Below, piece by piece: positions 22,448-34,950 of a stretch of DNA of 64,000 nucleotides. The DNA comes from Ophiura sarsii (taxonomy: Eukaryota; Echinodermata; Ophiuroidea; Amphilepidida; Ophiuridae): the NCBI GenBank assembly GCA_035610835.1, contig CM069442.1:3508444-3572443 (forward strand), read 5' to 3'. Under the pieces are notes generated by a model. The model did no database searches. It saw only the letters and a program-made list of their open reading frames with translations, and was not told the DNA's origin. Position 1 is the first letter of the stretch. Each line of letters starts with the position of its first letter. The translations under genes were made by a program, and so were the position numbers.

Positions 22448-25285
22448 CGTAGCTCTATAAATTACCTTTAAACAAAGAGAAATTGGCCAGGGACTTTGCA
22501 GTTTTATCAACAAAATCTTCCATACCATTGATAAATAATAAGATTAAAAAAGATATATGCTAATTCAATTGGGCATGAACAACACATTGTATGGCAACAC
22601 TTTCCTGTAATTGTATGGCAACACTTTCCAGGTGAAATGATCAAGTGCAGATTTGTGTGAACTTTAAGGTGAACCGGCTCAATTAACAGAATAGGCCCAT
22701 TGGTGGGACACCTCTACCATTAGTAATACTGTACATTTATGCTATTATTCTCAGTCACATTGAAAATACATGTTGTTTATGTGATACATATACATTTATG
22801 TCATCTTTTTGTGTAAGTTACATGTAATACTATAGTCCAGAATCATTCACAGTCCTGCCCCTTAAAAAAAGTGAAATCTTGTGAAAAACCAAATATGTAG
22901 GCCTACCCAATATACAACTGTAACTATAATTCACAACCAAACGACTACTACAAGTGAAAGTCAGCTTTATATCCTAAAATGTTCATGAACTTGTTTAGAT
23001 GTTGGAAATGTTCATGCTACATTACATTTTGCGCTTTTCGCGCTCCAAACAGTTACTGCGAAAATAAAAACATGCAAATATATTTATTTTGTGTATACAT
23101 GTAAGTCTATGTAATGAACTTTCAAATTGCGAATTTAGAAACAAGAGAAATGCCTGTAAATCAGCAAAGCGTGAAAATTTACTCGCCCAAAAATTACCAC
23201 TTTAACAGTATTACAACCAGAAAAGGTAGCCAGACCACAGAATTGGTGGCCGGAACATAATTATTCATAGCAAAACATTGTTAGAACCGGATCTCAATAT
23301 TCACGATGCATCAACGTGGAGAGAATCTGTGTATGACAAAGTTGTTTATCTAGCCAAATATGGCGGCAAACTTGTGTGATATTTTTGAGGCAAGATTTCA
23401 TTACGAGTTATTATACAATGAAATAGCACAATAGGAATGAAGAAAGTCCAAGCATAACCTCCAATTTAAGCGCACCTCCCCCTATGCCACCACAGTACAT
23501 ATTGTACATGCACTAGTATACATTTTAAATGGTACCCCCCCCCCCCCCCTACTATTAGTGTGGTAATCAATTTATAACTTGACTCTTTTCCAACCCATAC
23601 CCCAATAAAAAACCCTTTAAAAGGGAGGTGCTAGTACAAATGAAAGACTTTAATATTTTTTAGGAAAGCAGTTGGTAGAATAATAACATTGGGTAATCAG
23701 AGATTGGCACAAGAGCAGGCAGTGGATGTATTGGCAAATTTGGGCATGATATCAAGTAATGAATATGAAGACAAATTTGCAGTATAGTTGTCCGTATATG
23801 TGACGAGGTCTACCGAAATCAGACACAATTAGGCAAGATATCAAAATTGAGTTTGTAATTGATTATTGTAGTAGAGATGTGATGTTCCGCTTAATTATGG
23901 TACTCTTCTTTTTTTAATCGGACTTCCCAAAGCGGAGTTATATCATTTTCCAGTTAGTCTTCATGAAAACTCCAAACTGAGATATCATCCTTTAAAGATG
24001 TACGTACAATGACAATCTGAAACTTTCACATTAATGTTATAAACACTCTAAAAATTAAATATTTGCATTAAATTCTTAAAAAATCACCCCAATTAGGTTT
24101 TGGGCTATTTCTCGGTTTGGAGCTCTGCCCAATTCATTTGGTTTCGGTAGAACAGTTACATATGATGTAACCACCTGAGACTAATATAGTCTCAGGTAAC
24201 CACAGGGTTGTCAATTAGAAACATGTAAATAGCCTCTAGTTGTTGTCATGGTGCAATTTCTAATTGAGACTCTAAGATGCTGTACACATTTACTGGCAAT
24301 CAACAAGAAATACAAAAACAAGTTACATAAGAAGCACAAAACGGTTTCTTATTTTGTGTGTAATTTTATTAGAAACAAGTGTAATGTATGTTCACGATGA
24401 GAGTGATGAATAGCATGTACAAATAGAAGTTCAGGAGGGACCATAATGTTGCGTACAATCAACTGAATCAATGTATGGTTACAGATAATATTTGCGTGGG
24501 ATTGAGTTTTATGACATGTTCGAACCTTTCATTAATTCTCTGTCAAACTTGGCATTGTGTATCATAGTAGGCTATTACATGTATAATGATAGTTTAGAAC
24601 CTTTCACGAATGTAGTTATATCAAAGTTACAGGCATTATTGAAATGGTCATACTCTTCATGCAGACAACAAACAGGTTTAGCCAGAGTAGTGTCATCATA
24701 TTTAAGGAACGGTTGCTACACAAAATGCTACCTAAATGATCACTGATAAATACAGTTAACAGTTATTTAATAACAAACTATTGAATTAGTACAAACTTAA
24801 AAAATGTACTCTGTTACAGTGGAACCTTCTTAACACAAATGTACTGATAACACGAAGTGTTATTCAGGTCCCAAGCTTATAATGTTATTATAATATGACC
24901 GAATGACACAAACTTCTGTTAACACTTATTAAAATGTGAGGCCTGGCAACTTTGTTTGATATGGTTCCACTGTGTTGAATATATTTACATGGTAAGGATC
25001 TAGGTTTTTCACGGGTTGGTTCACAGAACCAGTAATAAAGTTATTTAAAGCAATCAAGTCTTGAATAATTTTTTTTTAATTGAGTCGTCACGGATTGGGT
25101 TGTAATTCACTTATAAGCTGAGTACTATCCATCATTTGGCCTCTGGACAGTGACGTAACTTAATAGATAGGCCTACAGCTTTTACGACCAGAATATCCTC
25201 ATCAAACCTGGTGTATACAAGGCAGCATTTAAAGTACGCAAGCGCGTGTTATGTGCCGCAATGAGTAGAATATGCAGTATGATAC
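22448..25285. other. Intronic stretch with weak features only
   Basis: Contains a C tract near 23537-23550, a small perfect hairpin at 24173-24197 (ACCTGAGACTA...TAGTCTCAGGT), possible degraded inverted ends at about 23790-23825 and 24138-24173 (shared TCTACCGAAA), and the exon-like fragment listed at 23664-23787. No other coding is recognised. Confidence 0.5.
23664..23787 (+). other. Exon-like open segment in the large intron (candidate only)
   Basis: A good acceptor-like TTTTTTAG ends at 23663. Read in the phase left by the PDZ exon, the segment stays open for 40 codons (KAVGRIITLGN ... ISSNEYEDKFAV) and then stops. It could be an alternative terminal exon giving a PDZ-only protein, but a match in phase occurs by chance one time in three, and I recognise no family. 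Equally it could be chance or a decayed insertion. Confidence 0.2.
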
Positions 25286-25551
25286 ATAAAGGGTTCAACA
25301 AAAGAAAGTATACCACTTTGTTTATGTCATTTTGAGTAACAGTCACAAATGTGACTTTCGAAAAAGAGACCAATTTTCTTTAAATGGTGCCACTCATGGT
25401 TTATCTTTGTTGTTAGGGGGCAAATTTGGTATCAAATTATGCCTAAAAGATTCATCTAAATGCCTATTTAGCCTGTTTAGTCAAAAAAAGTTGAATGTTA
25501 CTCAAAATGACATAAAGAAAGTGGTATACTTTCTTTTGTTGAACCCTTTAT
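25286..25551. mobile_element. Inverted-repeat element (MITE-like)
   Basis: Arms of 55 bp at 25286-25340 and 25497-25551 are near-perfect inverted copies, starting ATAAAGGGTTCAAC and including GAAAGTATACCACTTTG on the left. The body is about 266 bp and contains only chance reading frames. No clear target duplication was identified. Confidence 0.65.
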
Positions 25552-26025
25552 TTAGAAAGTGTTATTCTACTAAATTTCCTGATAGAGTATTTTTAAATAG
25601 TTACTTCCAAGGAATATTTAAGTTGCCAACACATCAGAAGTATTAAAGTATCAAAAAGATTAATTATCTTCATTTAAGAAGCTTAAACACCGTATTAATT
25701 ACTATTCAGGAAGCAGAAACTGGCAGCACAGAAGGTTTTTTCCCATAAGGAGCCCAAATTTTGTCTAGAAAAATAAGTTTTTCCAAACTATCAAACTGTC
25801 TGCAGGCGGTTTTCTTTTAAACTGTGTATTTAAGCAGGGAGGTGTCAAATAGAAATATAGGCATCTAACTACTATGTCTCCTAATATAGTTTTAAACCTT
25901 CAACATGAAACTCACTCCAAATTTTTTTTAAAAACCTGTAATATTTCTCTCACTGTGGGCTGATTTTCATGCAACATGGTACAGTTTTATGATGAGCCCT
26001 TCTAATGGAAAATCAATTTGTTGAA

Positions 26026-26473
26026 GCATGGACTTATCAGACAGCGGTTCTGTTTGAGGGGTAACATACTGAACAGTAAGTAAATGAAAGTTAAAATAAT
26101 ATATCCACAGTATTCCGAGATTTGTGGTAGTTATAACCATGGACATTCTAATAAGTCCATGTTATAACCAAGTATATTGTGATGTTTTATACCAACAAAA
26201 TACGGCCCCTGATAGCAGCTTCTGTGAATCGTCACCCCTACAACAAATTGGACAGTTCCACTCTCTGGGCAGCGAGCAGTCATTACGTAAAACGAACAAA
26301 CTCCGCGGTAACGACTAACGACCATGGGTTTCAATATATGTTGAGGAGTTCGATTTCTAAAAGATGTCGTCAAGTAGTATTCTTTTGTTGACGGTGGATG
26401 TTTACAATAGGTCTAACCGTTATATTTATGAGATATGAAGCCTGCCCAGTCCTGTCTGATAAGTCCATGGTGC
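26026..26473. mobile_element. Inverted-repeat element with an internal hairpin
   Basis: The ends GCATGGACTTATCAGACAG (26026-26044) and CTGTCTGATAAGTCCATG (26452-26469) are inverted. An internal hairpin at about 26132-26174 pairs GTTATAACCATGGAC with GTCCATGTTATAAC. Probably a short non-autonomous element. Its right end is only about 20 bp from the next TTAA-flanked MITE. Confidence 0.5.
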
Positions 26474-26496
26474 AAACAAACCAGCTCCCAGATTAA

Positions 26497-26852
26497 AGGT
26501 AGATGACCCGATCACATTTTCGTAACACAGAATTATTTCAAACATACGGAGATTTTCATATCATATGAAAGCTCGTATTTTTCTCATCATCATACTGAAA
26601 TTTGACGGCCTACATCGGTATGATTACGGAGAAATCGATGAAATAACGTCGAATTACCGCGAATGGTGGTAACCACCGATATAGTTTGTGTACTTCTCAA
26701 TGGGTACAGTTCACAGCATCTTGTGCGTCTAAAATAAGAACCATTAGAGCTATGCAACTCAAACTTTGGAACACGACTTTTTTAAGGATGACCTTTCGTG
26801 TACAATAGAAAACTTCAAGTTGAAAATCGGAATGTGATCGGGTCATCTACCT
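26497..26852. mobile_element. TTAA-flanked MITE
   Basis: TTAA at 26493-26496 and 26853-26856 encloses perfect 22-bp inverted tips beginning AGGTAGATGACCCGATCACA. The body of 356 bp has no coding. The tip starts AGGTA like that of the 4303-5081 family and also carries GATCACAT further in, so the two families may be related. Confidence 0.85.
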
Positions 26853-27092
26853 TTAATTTGAGCTTTTCTAAATAATGCGCACATTTTTCTAGCAACACTG
26901 TTACTGTGTTGACAGTGCAAACACTTCAGTGTTTACATGGCGCGCCATAACTTAACTGTGTAGTCAATGAATGACAAATTCTCGACATGGAGGGACTCCC
27001 CTTGTAAACAAACACCTCACGTCCAATTAAATCATTATGGTCTAATTCGCCCGGCCCAGGCGCTATCCTCAACACATCTCTCGTCCAATCAA

Positions 27093-27332
27093 AGCCATCG
27101 ACACGGGTGAATGGTATACAAAGCTTCACTGTCACACTTCTCGTTCAACCAATATAACCGTATGAGAGTGTCATTTGGCTGGACCCGTTCGATAATTATA
27201 CCGATTTGGTCACGGTTTCCTGAACCAAGTGACTCGAAGTCATAACGTACTTGGAATATTGATTTTGAATTCAGGCTATAAGAGCTAGCTATCGTGATAG
27301 CTAGCACAAAAAGGATATAATGTTCATAATTC
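27093..27332 (-). other. Short ORF with a signal-peptide-like start (uncertain)
   Basis: From the Met at 27332 the minus strand reads MNYEHYILFVLAITIASSYS, a plausible signal peptide, and then about 60 further residues to a stop near 27090. An overlapping frame stays open beyond it to 26926 (VDGFDWTRDVLRIAPGPGEL), so a one-base shift would give a secreted protein of about 130 residues. No family is recognised. The start overlaps the inverted repeat at 27284-27305, and chance is a real possibility. Confidence 0.2.
27284..27305. repeat. 22-bp perfect inverted repeat
   Basis: GCTAGCTATC and GATAGCTAGC separated by GT. A small stem-loop or a chance palindrome. No associated feature is recognised. 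Confidence 0.8.
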
Positions 27333-27385
27333 ATACATACTTCGAGATTACTTGTTTGTTTGTTTACACGGTTGGTCTGTACCGA

Positions 27386-27508
27386 CACTTGGGTCTTGAA
27401 GGGACCAGGCTTAAGCAAATTTCTTCGGTTCAGGCTCAAAAAGCAACACACTTGGGTCCTGAAGGGACCAGGCTCAAGCAAATTGTTTGGATCAGGCTCA
27501 AATAGCCT
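27386..27508. repeat. Two-copy tandem repeat, 63-bp period
   Basis: CACTTGGGTCYTGAAGGGAC, then CAGGCTYAAGCAAATT and TCAGGCTCAAA occur twice, starting at 27386 and 27449. Non-coding in appearance. Confidence 0.75.
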
Positions 27509-28230
27509 ATTAAGCATGCTGGCTGCATGAAATGAAAGTAAGAAAAAAGAGCCACTCCCAACTAATCAAGTTAACAATTTTGCTGTCAGCCTTCACATAA
27601 GGAGAGATAGTCTTGATCCAATCTCATTTGCATTAGTTTTAACATTTGGAAGCCTTTAATCACCTCTGAATCAAAGTATATCATGCACAACTTTGAATAT
27701 GATAAGTGTGGAATATTCCTCCATGTGCATCCCAGGTAGTAATGATCAAGAAAAGCGTAAGTTAAAAATATAACAAGACTTGGAAAAACACAACCATGAC
27801 CTTTAGCTATCTTAAAACTTATTATTATATTTGCATTGGTGTTCAACTTACAGAAATATTACACGAGGTACATAGTAATAGCTGTGTTTGACACAGCACA
27901 AGTATTTGCCCTCCAGTCTCTTCCTTTCAAAGTTGATATTTTGCGATAATCTTTGATCATAATAAAGTGTTGGGAAATATAATATTTCACAGTGTTGGAG
28001 CTTGTTCCTGTGTTGAATTTGCTTGTGGGTGCTCCAGGGTCAGCAAAATGGCTTGTTCTTTTTTTTTAAATCGGAACAATATGCTGAGATATGAGAACTT
28101 TGAAGGTAAAGGAAAGTTTCAAGGCTTGGGGCGATTAGCAACTAAATTATAGACTAATTTGTGGCCTTTAGTTTACATTTATGGTGTCAATGTCAATGCC
28201 ATGAAAACAGAAAAGCAGCAATTATTTGGG

Positions 28231-28330
28231 AATAGGGTCCGGGGGTGCCCCTGGATCGATCCCCGGTCGGGTCACAGCGATTTATTTGTCTACTTTTCTT
28301 CATCAATTGATCTATCGCTTTAAAACCTGG
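28231..28330 (+). mobile_element. SINE-like repeat with B-box-like motif, copy 1
   Basis: GTCCGGGGGTGCCCCTGGATCG, then ATCCCCGGTCGGGTC, GGCGATTT-like and GTCTACTTTTCTTC are shared with 29004-29105. The GGATCGATCCCCGG block resembles a degenerate tRNA-type B box. Confidence 0.5.
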
Positions 28331-28547
28331 TTTGGAGGTTTAGTTTAGTTTATAGTTTAGTTTATAGTTTATTGTCACCAAATCGCAGCTAAAAGCTGAA
28401 TTACATGGTTATTACATACGGTATAAAAACATCAGATTACACATAGAAATGTATACAAAGATAACAACAAAATTGAAAATTAAAAATGCTAAAAGAGATT
28501 AAAAGGTATCAAAAATACATTGATAGTAAAGGTTGTACATGCTAAGT

Positions 28548-28638
28548 CGCCTAAATATAGCTAATATTGCACTGTGGGTAATATATTTTAAAAAAATGCT
28601 ATGACGCCTAAATATAGCTAATATTGCACTGTGGGTAA
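28548..28638. repeat. Two-copy direct repeat, 57-bp period
   Basis: A 34-bp motif starting CGCCTAAATATAGCTAATAT and ending CACTGTGGGTAA is present at 28548 and 28605. Confidence 0.8.
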
Positions 28639-29003
28639 CATATAAAAAATTAAAAGATTAAAAAACGGCAATTATAAATGACAAAGACACAGGGAATGAA
28701 ACACAAACTTACACAAGAGTCAGATTAACACCCCCCCCCCTTAGCAAGCATATTTACTGCTGCTGATTCAGGAGATTAGTAAGGAAAGGGATGGGGCTAC
28801 TCTGATGGGGATGGGGATGGGGATAGGGTAAATTGTTTTCATTTTTCCTGTTTCATTAAACCCTAACACTCTTACTACGAAGTGCTACAGGCAAACATAT
28901 CTCCAAGCGCATGTGCGGACGGTTTTCAATGAGGTAATCAACCGAGCCTATATAGTAAGTGCGGTTAACTGTGCGAACGAGTAGCTGAGGGGCGTGGCTT
29001 GCA

Positions 29004-29105
29004 TAGGGGTTTCGGGTCCGGGGGTCCCCGGACCGATCCCCGGTCGGGTCGCGGCGATTTAGTTGTCCACTTTTCTTCAACCTGGTTTTGGGGTTAGGGT
29101 TAAGT
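29004..29105 (+). mobile_element. SINE-like repeat with B-box-like motif, copy 2
   Basis: Same family as 28231-28330 (GGGTCCGGGGGTCCCC, ACCGATCCCCGGTCGGGTC, GTCCACTTTTCTTC). The upstream GTAGCTGAGGGGCGTGGCT may be the A-box region. It ends in GGGTTAGGGTTAA. Confidence 0.5.
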
Positions 29106-29155
29106 GCTTTTCAAATCTCAATCTCTCATATTTCATATTTTAATAAACCTCACTA

Positions 29156-30057
29156 GCTGGGTTCAGACCTGGCTTTTAACTCAAGTTAAATATTTTATGT
29201 CCCGTGATAAAATACCTGAAATATTTTCGCTAACTCGACCAGTTGTCCACACACAGGCAACACGTCGTTATCACGACCAAATTAACCTGTCAAATTTATC
29301 TCAACTGCCTGCCCCTGGAGTTAAGTTCCGGATGTTAAATAAGAGGTGGTGGTGCACGTGTTACCCCTTGATGTTTGTATCATTAAACATGTTGAGTAAT
29401 GGTCACTCACTATTTCCGACATGTTTGGCTCACTTAAACCAAAGCATGCGCAATTCTAAGAAAAGTGAGACGAGTGGGTTATATTGAAATATTAAAAATA
29501 CCAATGTTTAAAGTAAAAAATGAGCTAGGAGTCAATCCTAAAAGAACTATTTGTTTGTTTAAGACATAATACATTATGAATTCTAATGTGTTTTTAGAAA
29601 TTCATGAGGCCTACTGTTGAAACATAGTTAATGTATAAGAAGAGATAGTAGCGATGACTGTTAAAAATATTTCAAAATGGCGCACTCCCGTTGCCATATT
29701 AGAACGATGAAATCGCGTGACCATCGTCATCTGGTACAAACAAAGAGAACAATTCAGCGAGCTATGCATAAAAACAACGCAGTCTTCAGCAGCAGGTCAA
29801 TTACATTTGCGAAAGGTCACATTTACCTCGAGCTATCATACTGCGCTGTCCACACGGTGTGTTAACTCGACTCAACTGGTCGAAATAGGACATACCTCTT
29901 GACTTTTGTCAAAGGTAAATTGGTCGAGTTGAGGTCAGGTTAAGTTAACTCGACTCTTGTCCACACGGGCACTAACTCGACCATTCTCGTGAATTTACCT
30001 CGACTCGCCCTTAATTCGACCTTTAGCTCGAGTTAAATAGCCATGTCTGAACGTGCC
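29156..30057. mobile_element. TA-flanked inverted-repeat element, about 0.9 kb
   Basis: The left tip GCTGGGTTCAGACCTGGC and the complement of the right tip GGCACGTTCAGACATGGC are flanked by TA (29154-29155 and 30058-30059). Both arms contain AACTCGAC and GTCCACAC motifs. No transposase. A Tc1/mariner-like non-autonomous element is likely. Confidence 0.55.
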
Positions 30058-30210
30058 TAATAACACACACTTTATTACACACAAACATGTCTCAAGCAGC
30101 ATTTAAGCGACTTCCTTTCAATGAGGTTTTTCTTGACTGTTTTGGCTTGGAATGCAGAAGTATTTCTGTTGACGGTAGAAAAGTGTTGACTTTTAAAAAC
30201 ATTTGTTTAA

Positions 30211-30681
30211 GGGCGCACAGCACTAAATCACTCCTCGTTTTGTGTAATGGTAGTAAGTTCCGGCAAAAACAAAAAACGATTTTGTGATTAATGGGGTCCT
30301 TTGGGAATCAGTTTGGCGTGAGGGTAGCATTTCATAATTAAAATGAAAGATGATCTCTTGTACTTTGATCAGGATATTGCAAAATATTGATTTTCGATAG
30401 TATTGACAATTTATCACGTGGATGAACACACGTGATCGGAGGCGGTTAGAAGGCGAGCGTCCGGGCTGAAAATAGGGGTGGCGCTGTTTAAATGATCGTA
30501 TCGTAAAATGTAATTGGAAGGTGTAACACTTCTTGACGATTTTATGAAATTTGAATGTTTGTTTATTAGAATAAAGCATTCGAGACATTCCAAAAATGGT
30601 TACTAAGGGCCCAAAATAGCGACTCTTTTAGCCCAAATTTACATGTAATCCAATGGGCGGTTTATTTAGTGCTGTGCCCCC
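30211..30681. mobile_element. TTAA-flanked MITE
   Basis: TTAA at 30207-30210 and 30682-30685. The inverted tips GGGCGCACAGCACTAAAT and GGGGGCACAGCACTAAAT differ at one base. The body is 471 bp without recognisable coding. Confidence 0.75.
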
Positions 30682-30983
30682 TTAAGTTGGGTGGCTCCAT
30701 CAGATTCACTTTATCCCCATCAAAATTTGAAATGAACTACCAGATGAAACCATCTTAATTCGCCGTTTATCGTGTGAAATTTCATGATTTGATCATTTCG
30801 ATGTAGATCGCATAGAAATTATCAGCACCACTCGCCACATAAATTGCTTCAACCAAATTTCTATCTAGCGCCATCGTTCAACCCTTTTCCCTTAAATTAT
30901 TACACTTCAGAGTTCCTACGTATTGAAACAATTAATTTGTTCCAAATTTCATTTTTCTCGGCAATCTCTCAATGCCCCTTTAA

Positions 30984-31358
30984 AGGTATATTATGTGATC
31001 TTTTTCAGGGGACGCCCTCAATCATCAAAAAAAATTGGAAGCAGATTTTCTTGCAGATTTACTTTTCTGATTATAAATCACAAATGTATACCAAGTTACA
31101 GAGCGAAACGAATCCTAATAACCTCAAAATAATAGTTTTAGAGTGAATTTAGAGTAAAATTTGAAAAAATAGATTGTACTGCTCGGTACAATCTATTTTC
31201 AAACCATGATTTTGAAGTAATTAGGAATCGTATCGATCAGTATCTTAGAAGATCTTTATGATTTATGATCAAAAATCGCAAATCTGCAAGAAAATCTGCT
31301 TTCATAGTAAAAATCATTGATAGAGGGGTGCTACTTGGAAAAGATCACATAATATGCC
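30984..31358. mobile_element. Foldback element, copy B of the 4303-5081 family
   Basis: Preceded by TTAA (30980-30983). Begins AGGTATATTATGTGATCTTT and folds back: ATCTGCAAGAAAATCTGCTT near the right end pairs with the left-arm sequence, and AAAAGATCACATAATATG mirrors the start. The right TTAA has decayed. It lacks the 401-bp Harbinger-like insert of copy A and so shows the pre-insertion sequence. Confidence 0.75.
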
Positions 31359-33354
31359 ATAATAATACTCAACTTTTGGAATATAACTATTGAATTTATG
31401 CTAGTGAAAACATGTGCCAAAATCAATGCCTTTGAAAAAAACCCACATTTTGACATTTTACATTTCAGAAGGGCTCGTTAGGATTAAAGGGGTCCCAAAT
31501 ATGGGGGGAGGGGGGGGGGTGTCATCGTTGTTTATTATTAATTGTAATATAAAAGCAAAAGGGTCAAACCAAAATTTTAGTTGAAAACTCTGCAACATCG
31601 TATCTCAACAATCGAGGTGTCAAAAAACGCATTGGCGAAAGGATCATTGGCTTTGATTAATTTATACTCTTTCGGACCGTTAATTATTGGATCATGTGTA
31701 AGGTGTTTCGATACTTTTTGTGAGGAGTTTAGTTCTCATAGGTATGCCCAATTACACATCTGCTCCAAGGATGCAGCCCAGCTTTCATTCCGAAGAACTT
31801 TGACGTTTTATCGTCTATTATACCGACCATTATGACACAGTTTCATATAGCACAGGTTTGTTATGAGATAACTATTAATATGGGAAGTAATAAAAAAAAA
31901 AGACATTTAAAAGTACAAGTATGCTAAATGTGTACTTTATTATGAGTCATGCATCTATGGTCTGGTGTGATACCCTCACTCGCTTGCTCTAGATGACATA
32001 ATATTGAAAACTGAGTCACCTTTAAGGTGGCCGGCTATATGGCTAGAAGTATCTTACATCTTGAAGAACATTGTGGAGAAATTATGAGAGTTATACATGA
32101 CCTAAATGTAGCCTTCTTAACACTTTCCACGCAGCAGTCATCTGCAGACGATAGTTCCTAAAAGTTTCAAAAATGTCAAAATTATTTAACTTCATCACCA
32201 TATTTGGAATCACCATGAGAAATGCATTAAAATAAGTAAAGACATGCCTTGTATTGGTTCAGTAATCCGTGAGATAGATTTTGGAAGTTGAAAAAAGTTT
32301 TTAAAAAATCTGTTTTTGTTTATGGTCAAACTAAATGATACTAATAGCCAACGATAAAACTGAATATAATGGATTAACTCTTTAAAATAAAAGCTATCAA
32401 AAGGCTTTAGAGTCTCCAATCTTTCAGAGAAGAAATATAAAGAAGTTGGTCCAATAACCCTAACCCCTCACAGGTGTTTTTAGCAATCAAGCTAACCAGG
32501 GGGGGGGGGGGGGGGGGGGGGGTGATGGGACAAATAAACTCAGAAATATGGTGTCTGCAGCCCATGTACCTTTGTGTGATTGCGTGATGAGATAGACCGG
32601 GGAATGGGTGTTCACCGGCATGATGCTTCTGTTTGATTCTGTTGGATTTAATAGCAGGGTTAGGTTTAAAGAACACCCAATGGCTATGGGCATGTTCTAG
32701 TTTTAACCCACATGATGACTTGTATAGAGTTGATGTAAATAAACGTATTGGGCCTTTCCCATTGTACCATTGTATAGCTTACAATCCACACCGAGAAGGT
32801 AAAATAAAGTAAATGTAAAAACAACGTCTCACCTTTAAAACCTTGCTATGCACTATTTACCCAACCATTGCCCTACATAACTTTTTGCCTAGACAACAAT
32901 AAACAACCAGTACATTAGTATGTGAATATGGAACATTGTAAGCTGGTGATTCATAGATTGAAAGGCATTCCAGCATGTTTATGTCTCAGTCAATATGTTC
33001 TGCCTCTGACACTCAGATTCTTACTAAACCTTTCTTGCTATACCACCAAGAAGGAGTTCTATGCCTCAGGTCCATTCTTGTAAAAAGAAATTTACCACGA
33101 CACTTTCAGGCATGCCTCATCACTGACTCACTTTAAGGAGATGTTAAAAAACTCACTTATTCCATGCACTGTCATATGCTGTCTTTATAATGTTATGATT
33201 TGATTTTGTTTAGCTTAGTTAATGTGCACCGTTCGGCAATCGAAGTGCCAACCCCTGGCACTATCTCACTGATTTACATATAGCCCGTCTCCCGTAGCGT
33301 TGACCGACTACCGGGGAGAGAAAGAGAGAGTGAGAGAGAAATAGAAGATACACA
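31359..33354. other. Intronic stretch with G tract, no gene seen
   Basis: Holds G-rich runs near 31502-31520 and 24 G at 32499-32522. The segment 32252-32345 (GTATTGGTTC, TTTGGAAGTTG, AAAAATCTGTTTT) resembles 59000-59090, indicating another old dispersed repeat. No coding is recognised. Confidence 0.5.
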
Positions 33355-33795
33355 CCTTTCTGTACATTACACTTACAGACCGTTCTCTGCTTTACAGACC
33401 GTTCTCTGCTTTACAGACCGTTCTTTGCTTTACAGACCGTTCTCTGCTTTACACCCAGACCGTTCTCAACATTTGACCTTTCCAAGACTATTACACAGAC
33501 CTTTCTACATTCTAGACACCTTTCTCTAAATTACTGAGACCTTTCTCCATTCTAGACACCTTTCTCTAAATAACTGAGACTTTTCTCGATTCTAGACACC
33601 TTTCTCTAAATTACAGAGACGTTTCTACATTCTAGACACCTTTCTCTGAATTACTGAGACCGTTCTCCATTCTAGACATGTTTCTCTAAATTACTGAGAC
33701 CTTTCTCCATTTTCTAGTCTCCTTTCTCTAAATTACTGAGACCTTTCTCCATTTTCTAGTCACCTTTCTCTAAATTACTGAGACCTTTCTCCATT
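33355..33795. repeat. Compound tandem repeat (21-bp then about 40-bp units)
   Basis: It starts with about four units of TTACAGACCGTTCTCTGC and then passes into about eight units of GAGACCTTTCTCCATTCTAG, then ACACCTTTCTCTAAATTACT. Both unit types share the ACCNTTCTC core, so the longer probably arose from the shorter. A GAGA-rich patch precedes it (33314-33340). Confidence 0.85.
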
Positions 33796-34115
33796 TTAGA
33801 CCATTTTGACCCCTTTGGCCGCCCATATGATAAGGAACTTCCAGGATCAAACCTTAACAAATGTAAAACATGAACCTTAAAACTAAAATCTTCAGCTTCG
33901 GTACTTTTGCATCAAATTTAGTGAATCATAATGACACATACAGACTGTAACAAAAATAGTTATACAATCACAATTTTATTTTTAACCCAATGTTAAAATC
34001 ATGCAATGTCAGAATCTTTTACACTTTGCGTTAAGGTCCGTTTTGGCTACCAGAATAATTTTATTTGGTCTTTTTTTTAACTACTTGCGTTTACAAGTTA
34101 TGACTAGTCTATTAA

Positions 34116-34526
34116 AGCAGGTGTCCCGCAAGCATAAAAGTGTGCATTATATGTTAGAAAAATAACTATCGAGCCCAACTTTTGTAATTATATAGAACAA
34201 AACACCACACTTATGACAAAAATAAATAAAAACTGCAATCTCTCAACATGCACTATTTAAAATTCGCGGCGATCGAAAATCCCAGTGTCGATGATGTCAT
34301 AGTTATACAATGCACATGCGCAAATTTTAGCACCGATACCCATGACGTCATCGACACCGGGACTTTCGATCACCGCGAATTTTAAAAATTGCATGTTGAG
34401 TGATGGCAGTTTTTATTCATTTTTGTGACTAGTATGGTGTTTTGTTCTATATAATTACGTAATTTCGGCTCGATAATTATTTTTCTAACAAATAATGCTC
34501 AATGTTGTGCATGCGGGACACTTCCT
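34116..34526. mobile_element. TTAA-flanked foldback element carrying a CRE-like site, copy A
   Basis: TTAA at 34112-34115 and 34527-34530. The tips AGCAGGTGTCCCGC and AGGAAGTGTCCCGC are inverted, and the arms pair over almost the full 411 bp (GTTAGAAAAATAA, TATATAGAACAAAACACCA, AAAATTCGCGG). The right arm contains TGACGTCA at 34343-34350. A related, right-truncated copy is at 58689-58985. No coding. Confidence 0.85.
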
Positions 34527-34892
34527 TTAAGTCGTCAAGAAATATCATATTAAAGAGAACAATATAATTCTTTTTCAAATAGTTTTATTTCATTTTAATA
34601 AATAAATTCATAAAATAAATAAATTATATCTTGACAAATTTATTGGGAGTTCATAAATAAAATAGCTCATTATTCCTCCTGAGCAAACGGTAAGCACAAA
34701 GACTGTCTCAATCATTGTCAATCATTACAACCATAAAACTCGTTCTTCCAATGTGAATTGGGGGCACTTGTTGAGCAGCAGCCATGCTCTTAGTAAGGGA
34801 TGGTTTTCATTCTACCCCACATTACAGATCTTTGTAAAGACCTTAGGCTACCTTCTTTGTAATACTTTTAACCACTTGAAATGAACCCTTGT

Positions 34893-34950
34893 TGTCTAAC
34901 AAGAGCGCTCTACTGCTATGTTCCTGGTTCGATTCCATTCATATTCATCC
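34893..34950 (+). mobile_element. Possible tRNA-like SINE fragment
   Basis: TCTAACAAGAGCGCTCTACT followed by CTGGTTCGATTCC resembles the inner half of a tRNA with a B box, but the 5' half with the A box is not recognisable. Weak evidence. Confidence 0.3.
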
